Origin: an archaeon
GTDB lineage: Archaea; Iainarchaeota; Iainarchaeia; Iainarchaeales; GCA-2688035
Direction of reading: 5' to 3'
DNA: 9,063 bases
Assembly (NCBI GenBank): GCA_030745815.1
Contig: JASLNX010000027.1
Location: forward strand, 1 to 9,063
The notes beneath the pieces were generated by a model. It did no database searches. It was not told the DNA's origin and was given only the letters and a program-made list of their open reading frames with translations. Shown here in pieces: positions 5,715 to 9,063 of the stretch. The first letter of the stretch is position 1, and each line of letters begins with the position of its first letter. Made by a program: the position numbers and the translations under genes.

Positions 5715-6695
5715 ATGAAGCTATATCACGAAAATGACGCATCAATTGATGCACTGAAAGACAAAACAATCGCAATAATTGGTTACGGGAACCAGGGAAG
5801 GCCCCAAGCGCTTTGCTTAAGGGACTCGGGCTTAAATGTAATAATTGGTCAAAGACAGGATTCTGGATTTGAACAGGCAAAAGAGGACGGCTTTGAGGTA
5901 ATGCCAATTTCAGAGGCAGCTGAGAAAGCAGACCTTATTCAAATTCTTCTTCCTGACGAAGTCCAAGGGGAAGTTTACGAAAAGGAAATTGCGCCAGTAA
6001 TTAAAGAGGGCAAAATCCTTGGCTGTTCACACGGCTTTAGCATTGTCTTCAAAAGAATTGTCCCACCTGAAGGCGTTGACGTTATAATGGCTGCTCCAAA
6101 GAGCCCAGGGAGTGAAGAAAGAAAAGAGTATGAAAGGGGATTTGGTGTTCCAGGCCTTATCGCAATTTACAAGGACGCAAGCGGAAAGGCAAAAGATTAT
6201 GCTTTAGCTTATGCAAAGGCAATGGGTTACACAAGAGCTGGTGTTATTGAGTGCACTTTCCCTCAGGAAACCTATTCTGATCTTTTCGGAGAGCAGGCAG
6301 TTCTTTGCGGCGGAGTAACAGAACTTATGAAAGCAGGTTTTGAAACACTTGTTGGGTCAGGTTATCCGCCTGAAATAGCATACTTTGAGTGTCTTAACGA
6401 ACTAAAGCTCATAGTGGACTTAATTTACGAAGGCGGTTTTGATTTAATGTGGAAACGCGTTTCAAATACTGCTGAATACGGTGGAAGAACAAGAGGCCCT
6501 AAGATAATTGGCAAAGAGTCAAGAGAGGCAATGAAGCAGACTCTTGCTGATGTTGAGTCAGGAAAGTTTGCCGAAGAGTGGGTTAACGAAATCAAGAACG
6601 GCGCTTCAAACCTTAAAAAGCTCAGAGAAGAAGGTAGCAAGGAACAGGTTGAAGTAGTTGGAAAGGAGATTCGTGCCCTTTTTGAGAAAAAGTAA
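5715..6695 (+). CDS. ilvC: Ketol-acid reductoisomerase, class I
   Basis: Performs the Mg-dependent alkyl migration and NAD(P)H reduction of acetolactate or acetohydroxybutyrate to the dihydroxy acids. At 326 aa it is a normal short class I enzyme. The N-terminal Rossmann domain has GYGNQGRPQA (23-32), where most relatives have GYGSQGHAQA. The beta2-alphaB cofactor loop is GQRQDSGF (45-52). His106 in CSHGF and Lys129 in AAPKSPG are in the catalytic positions. The C-terminal helical domain has the metal ligands Asp189 and Glu193 (YSDLFGEQAVLCGG), then Glu225 and Glu229 (AYFECLNELKLIVDL), and Ser250 in SNTAEYG. All catalytic residues are present. The loop appears one residue shorter than the common NADPH form and carries Asp49, which could signal NADH use. 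PKSPGS replaces the usual PKGPGH. GGAGG (5703-5707) supports the start. Confidence 0.96.
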   Translation: MKLYHENDASIDALKDKTIAIIGYGNQGRPQALCLRDSGLNVIIGQRQDSGFEQAKEDGFEVMPISEAAEKADLIQILLPDEVQGEVYEKEIAPVIKEGKILGCSHGFSIVFKRIVPPEGVDVIMAAPKSPGSEERKEYERGFGVPGLIAIYKDASGKAKDYALAYAKAMGYTRAGVIECTFPQETYSDLFGEQAVLCGGVTELMKAGFETLVGSGYPPEIAYFECLNELKLIVDLIYEGGFDLMWKRVSNTAEYGGRTRGPKIIGKESREAMKQTLADVESGKFAEEWVNEIKNGASNLKKLREEGSKEQVEVVGKEIRALFEKK

Positions 6696-6704
6696 GGTAT
6701 CCCA

Positions 6705-8333
6705 ATGAAACCCAGTGAAATAAAGCACTTGCCTGCTGCTGAAGCACTGCTTTACGCAGACGGCTTGAAGGCTGAAGAGGTCGACAAGCCATTCATTGCA
6801 GTAGCAAACTCTTTCAACGAGATAACTCCTGGTCACATACACCTCAACAAATTAGTTGAGCACGTAAAGCGTGGTATTCGTGAGGCCGGGGCAATCCCGT
6901 TTGAATTTAACACAATTGGAGTTTGTGATGGAATTGCAATGGGCCACCAGGGAATGAAGTATTCACTCCCAAGCCGTGAAACAATTGCAGACAGTATTGA
7001 GGAAATGATTTCCTCTCACGGGGTTTTTGCGGGAATTGTTTTTATTGCAGCGTGTGACAAAAACATTCCAGGCCACTTAAAGGCAGCCGCTCGCCTAAAC
7101 CTCCCATCAGTTTTTGTTAGCGCTGGCCCAATGGCCACTGGCGAGTATGATGGAAAAAAGATTGGGGTTAAAGCGGCTTTTGAAGCCCGAGCTCAATTTG
7201 AATTGAACAAAATTTCAAAGGACGAGTATCAGAAAATTGTTTGTAGTGCCTGTCCTGGGGCGGGAACATGTTCCGGCCTTTACACGGCAAACAGTATGGC
7301 TTGCGTAACAGAAGCTCTTGGCTTAAGCCTTCCTGGTTGCGCAACAGCTGCTGCTCTTTCCAAAGAAAAGGAAGAACTTGCTTTTGAAAGTGGGAAGCTT
7401 ATTGTTGAAGTTGTAAAAAATGGTATTAAAGCTCGCGATATAATGACAGAGCAGGCTTTTGAAAACGCCCTTCGTCTTGACATGGCGATTGGTGCGTCAA
7501 CTAATACCATGCTTCATGTTCCAAACATTGCAGAGGAAGCAGGCTTTGAATTTGACCTTGGCAGAATAAATGATTTAAGTGAGTCAACGCCAAATCTTGT
7601 AAAGCTTGATCCGTCGTCTGAATACTTTATGGATGATTTACATAGTGCTGGCGGAATTCCTGCAGTAATGGCTGAACTTAACAAAAAGAAAATGCTTCAC
7701 GAGGCCAAAACAGTTGAAGGCGAGCTTTTCGCCAGGCTTGAAAATGCTTCAGTGAAAAACAAAGAAGTGATTCGTCCGATTGAAAATCCTTACAGTGAAA
7801 GCGGGGGCATTTCAATTCTTTACGGAAACCTTGCAGAAGAAGGGTCTGTTATCAAGACAAGTGGCATTGGTCCTGATTTTCCCAGGGTATTTGAGGGGAA
7901 GGCAGTTGTTTTTGATTCAGAGGAAGAGGTAAATGAATTTATTTCAAAGGGCAAAATTGAAAAGGGCTCAGTTCTTGTAATTCGTTACGAGGGTCCTGTT
8001 GGGGGGCCTGGAATGCGCGAAATGCTTTACCCTACAGCCGGAGTTTCCGGCCTTGAATTGGACAACGATGTTGCCTTGTTAACTGATGGCCGCTTTTCGG
8101 GGGCAACTCACGGCGCTTGCATTGGGCACATTGCACCAGAAGCAGCGATTGGAGGAAACATTGCACTTGTAAAGAACGGCGACTCAATTAAAATTGATTT
8201 GGACTCAAGAAAAATTGATTTGATTGTAAGCGAGGCTGAGCTTAAGAAAAGAAAGCAGGCTTGGCAGAAAGAATTTAAACTCAAAGAGCTTCCCAATGGG
8301 GTTTTAAACAATTTCAGAAAGAGGTTTTTGTAG
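6705..8333 (+). CDS. ilvD: Dihydroxy-acid dehydratase
   Basis: An iron-sulfur dehydratase of the IlvD/Edd family that removes water from 2,3-dihydroxy-isovalerate or 2,3-dihydroxy-3-methylvalerate, giving the oxo acids for Val, Leu and Ile. The 542 residues match the family length. Visible: VANSFNEITPGHIHL (33-47), FEFNTIGVCDGIAMGH (66-81), YSLPSRE (86-92), AACDKNIPG (115-123) and SACPGAGTCSG (181-191). Further on are GASTNTMLH (263-271), EGPVGGPGMREM (429-440) and LLTDGRFSGATHG (458-470), with the likely base Ser465. Cys117, Cys189 and possibly Cys74 are candidate cluster ligands. The Pro-Gly-His-Ile-His form, lacking the Cys of some bacterial enzymes, is as I remember it in Methanocaldococcus and is not a defect. 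The start lies 9 nt after the ilvC stop, with GGT at 6696-6698. The ilv context argues against Edd or sugar-acid dehydratase. Confidence 0.95.
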   Translation: MKPSEIKHLPAAEALLYADGLKAEEVDKPFIAVANSFNEITPGHIHLNKLVEHVKRGIREAGAIPFEFNTIGVCDGIAMGHQGMKYSLPSRETIADSIEEMISSHGVFAGIVFIAACDKNIPGHLKAAARLNLPSVFVSAGPMATGEYDGKKIGVKAAFEARAQFELNKISKDEYQKIVCSACPGAGTCSGLYTANSMACVTEALGLSLPGCATAAALSKEKEELAFESGKLIVEVVKNGIKARDIMTEQAFENALRLDMAIGASTNTMLHVPNIAEEAGFEFDLGRINDLSESTPNLVKLDPSSEYFMDDLHSAGGIPAVMAELNKKKMLHEAKTVEGELFARLENASVKNKEVIRPIENPYSESGGISILYGNLAEEGSVIKTSGIGPDFPRVFEGKAVVFDSEEEVNEFISKGKIEKGSVLVIRYEGPVGGPGMREMLYPTAGVSGLELDNDVALLTDGRFSGATHGACIGHIAPEAAIGGNIALVKNGDSIKIDLDSRKIDLIVSEAELKKRKQAWQKEFKLKELPNGVLNNFRKRFL

Positions 8334-8343
8334 GGTGCAGTAA

Positions 8344-8661
8344 ATGGCAGTGAAGAAGGCTACAAAAAAAACAGCGAAGGAAATTACAAAAAAAATATTC
8401 AGACGAAGGTTAGATCGGGCTAGAATGGCTGATCTTTTTGGACCTAAAATGGACTTGACAATTGCTGAATTAGCCAGAAACCACAAGGTTCCTGAGAGTA
8501 AGCTTAAAATTATGGATTCACTTTGCAAGGCGCATGGTACCTCGCTTACCAAGATTCCTTCGTGGCTTTTGGGTAAGCAGGTGCGTCGGTTACAGCACTG
8601 GTTTGAAACAGAGTTTGAAGAATGGAAAGAGTTTAAAGAACGAAAAAAACGAAAGAAATGA
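8344..8661 (+). CDS. Lys-rich small protein of unknown function inside the ilv-leu operon (105 aa)
   Basis: I do not recognise this protein. It has about 20 Lys and 10 Arg against 13 acidic residues. The N-terminal 20 or so residues are a histone-tail-like basic stretch (KKATKKTAKEITKK). The middle contains a segment with helix-turn-helix rhythm, LTIAELARNHKVPESKL (38-54), then SWLLGKQVRRLQHWF (73-87). The C-terminus is a charged helix-like tail ending KERKKRKK. No signal peptide, membrane segment or Cys pairs are seen. GGGTG (8333-8337), overlapping the ilvD TAG, is 6 nt before the ATG and supports the start. The stop TGA overlaps a possible leuC ATG (ATGA). Lodged between ilvD and leuC with normal spacing, it is surely co-expressed with them. 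A DNA- or RNA-binding role, perhaps as a local regulator, is a guess from charge and the helix-turn-helix-like stretch. Confidence 0.78.
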   Translation: MAVKKATKKTAKEITKKIFRRRLDRARMADLFGPKMDLTIAELARNHKVPESKLKIMDSLCKAHGTSLTKIPSWLLGKQVRRLQHWFETEFEEWKEFKERKKRKK

Positions 8662-8666
8662 TTTTT

Positions 8667-9063
8667 ATGCCTCAGACAATTACTGAAAAGATTTTGGCTG
8701 CGCACAGTGGTAAACAAAGCGTTAGCCCTGGCGAACTCATTGAAGCAAACGTTGACCTTTGCTTTGGAAACGACATTACTGCGCCGATTGCAATCCAGCG
8801 CTTTGAAGAAGCAGGCATTTCAAAAGTTTTTGACAAGGGGAAGGTTTTACTGATTCCAGATCACTTTACTCCAAATAAAGACATTAAGACAGCGCAGCAA
8901 ACGAAGATGATGCGAGAGTTTGCCGTCAAGCAAGGTCTTACAAATTATTTTGAGGTTGGCCGAGTTGGGATAGAGCACGTTTTTATTCACGAGCAGGGTT
9001 TTTCCCACCCTGGAATGGTTATTGTTGGGGCGGATTCCCACAGTTGCACTTACGGAGCCCTTG
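8667..9063 (+). CDS. leuC: 3-isopropylmalate dehydratase large subunit, 5' part only
   Basis: The aconitase-family subunit that, with LeuD, interconverts 2- and 3-isopropylmalate in leucine synthesis. The frame is open through the window end; about 132 residues are visible. The N-terminus MPQTITEKILA is the usual family start. Also visible are VSPGELIEANVDL, LIPDHFTPNKDI (with the conserved Asp-His), IHEQGFSHPGM and VGADSHSCTYGAL, which contains the active-site Asp-Ser-His. The iron-sulfur cysteines (IGSCTN and C-x-x-C) lie beyond the window. An in-frame ATG at 8658 overlaps the previous stop as ATGA and would add Met-Ile-Phe. I prefer 8667 because it matches the family N-terminus, although neither start has a GGTG site. 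This archaeal/Thermotoga-like form also includes homoaconitases, and the telling loop is in the small subunit; the leuA-ilv context favours isopropylmalate isomerase. Confidence 0.92.
   Translation, partial: MPQTITEKILAAHSGKQSVSPGELIEANVDLCFGNDITAPIAIQRFEEAGISKVFDKGKVLLIPDHFTPNKDIKTAQQTKMMREFAVKQGLTNYFEVGRVGIEHVFIHEQGFSHPGMVIVGADSHSCTYGAL

Noticed and set aside
6822..6848. Apparent loss of an iron-sulfur Cys in IlvD (Pro-Gly-His-Ile-His instead of a Pro-Cys form)
   Set aside because: As I remember it, the archaeal IlvD of Methanocaldococcus has the same motif, so it is a family variant and not a broken enzyme.
8304..8717. 137-aa open frame on the minus strand across the ilvD end, the small basic gene and the leuC start
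   Set aside because: It is antisense to three well-supported frames. The Ser/Phe/Leu-rich product mirrors the Lys-rich sense codons and shows no family motif.
1..9063. tRNA or rRNA genes, CRISPR arrays, insertion sequences, attachment sites
   Set aside because: No cloverleaf-like segment, regularly spaced repeats, transposase motifs or long terminal repeats were seen on either strand; almost all sequence is accounted for by genes.

Overview
The window is a branched-chain amino acid (Leu/Val/Ile) biosynthesis cluster, all on the + strand. It is flanked by the 3' part of a NAD-biosynthesis gene and by two small, very basic proteins of unknown function. The organism is most likely an archaeon. 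Start codons are preceded by GGTG-type ribosome-binding sites about 5-6 nt upstream. AT boxes with A-rich upstream elements (GAAAA-CTTTTTAAA) look like archaeal BRE/TATA promoters. The IlvD and LeuC sequences resemble, from memory, the Methanocaldococcus-like forms. LeuA and the NadD-type adenylyltransferase instead look bacterial, a mixture seen in some DPANN lineages such as Diapherotrites. The lineage is an inference from remembered families, and a bacterial host is not strictly excluded.

Layout: (1) 1-341, 3' end of nadD, followed by a hairpin plus T-run at 349-366. (2) 446-1683, a 103-aa extremely basic protein and ilvE, 11 nt apart, behind a possible TATA box near 379-391. (3) 1684-1918, a 235-nt leader region with a promoter-like box, a 27-codon ORF whose last ten residues are nearly all Leu/Val, two mutually exclusive hairpins (one terminator-like), and a second promoter-like box. 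(4) 1919-8333, leuA-ilvB-ilvN-ilvC-ilvD, with a 4-nt overlap or gaps of at most 53 nt. (5) 8344-8661, a 105-aa Lys-rich unknown protein. (6) 8658/8667-9063, the 5' part of leuC, cut by the window edge.

How the genes work together: IlvB/IlvN make acetolactate or acetohydroxybutyrate, IlvC isomerises and reduces it, and IlvD dehydrates it to the 2-oxo acid. IlvE transaminates the 2-oxo acid to Val or Ile. LeuA diverts 2-oxoisovalerate to 2-isopropylmalate, which LeuC (with LeuD) isomerises. The remaining genes of the leucine branch, leuD and leuB, are not visible and may lie downstream.

The most interesting item is the leuA leader. Its short Leu/Val-rich ORF ends inside the 5' arm of an antiterminator-like hairpin that competes with a terminator-like hairpin. 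This has the logic of a ribosome-mediated attenuator, which I do not know to be described in archaea. A promoter-like box just upstream of leuA and a prepilin-like motif in the ORF are the main competing explanations.
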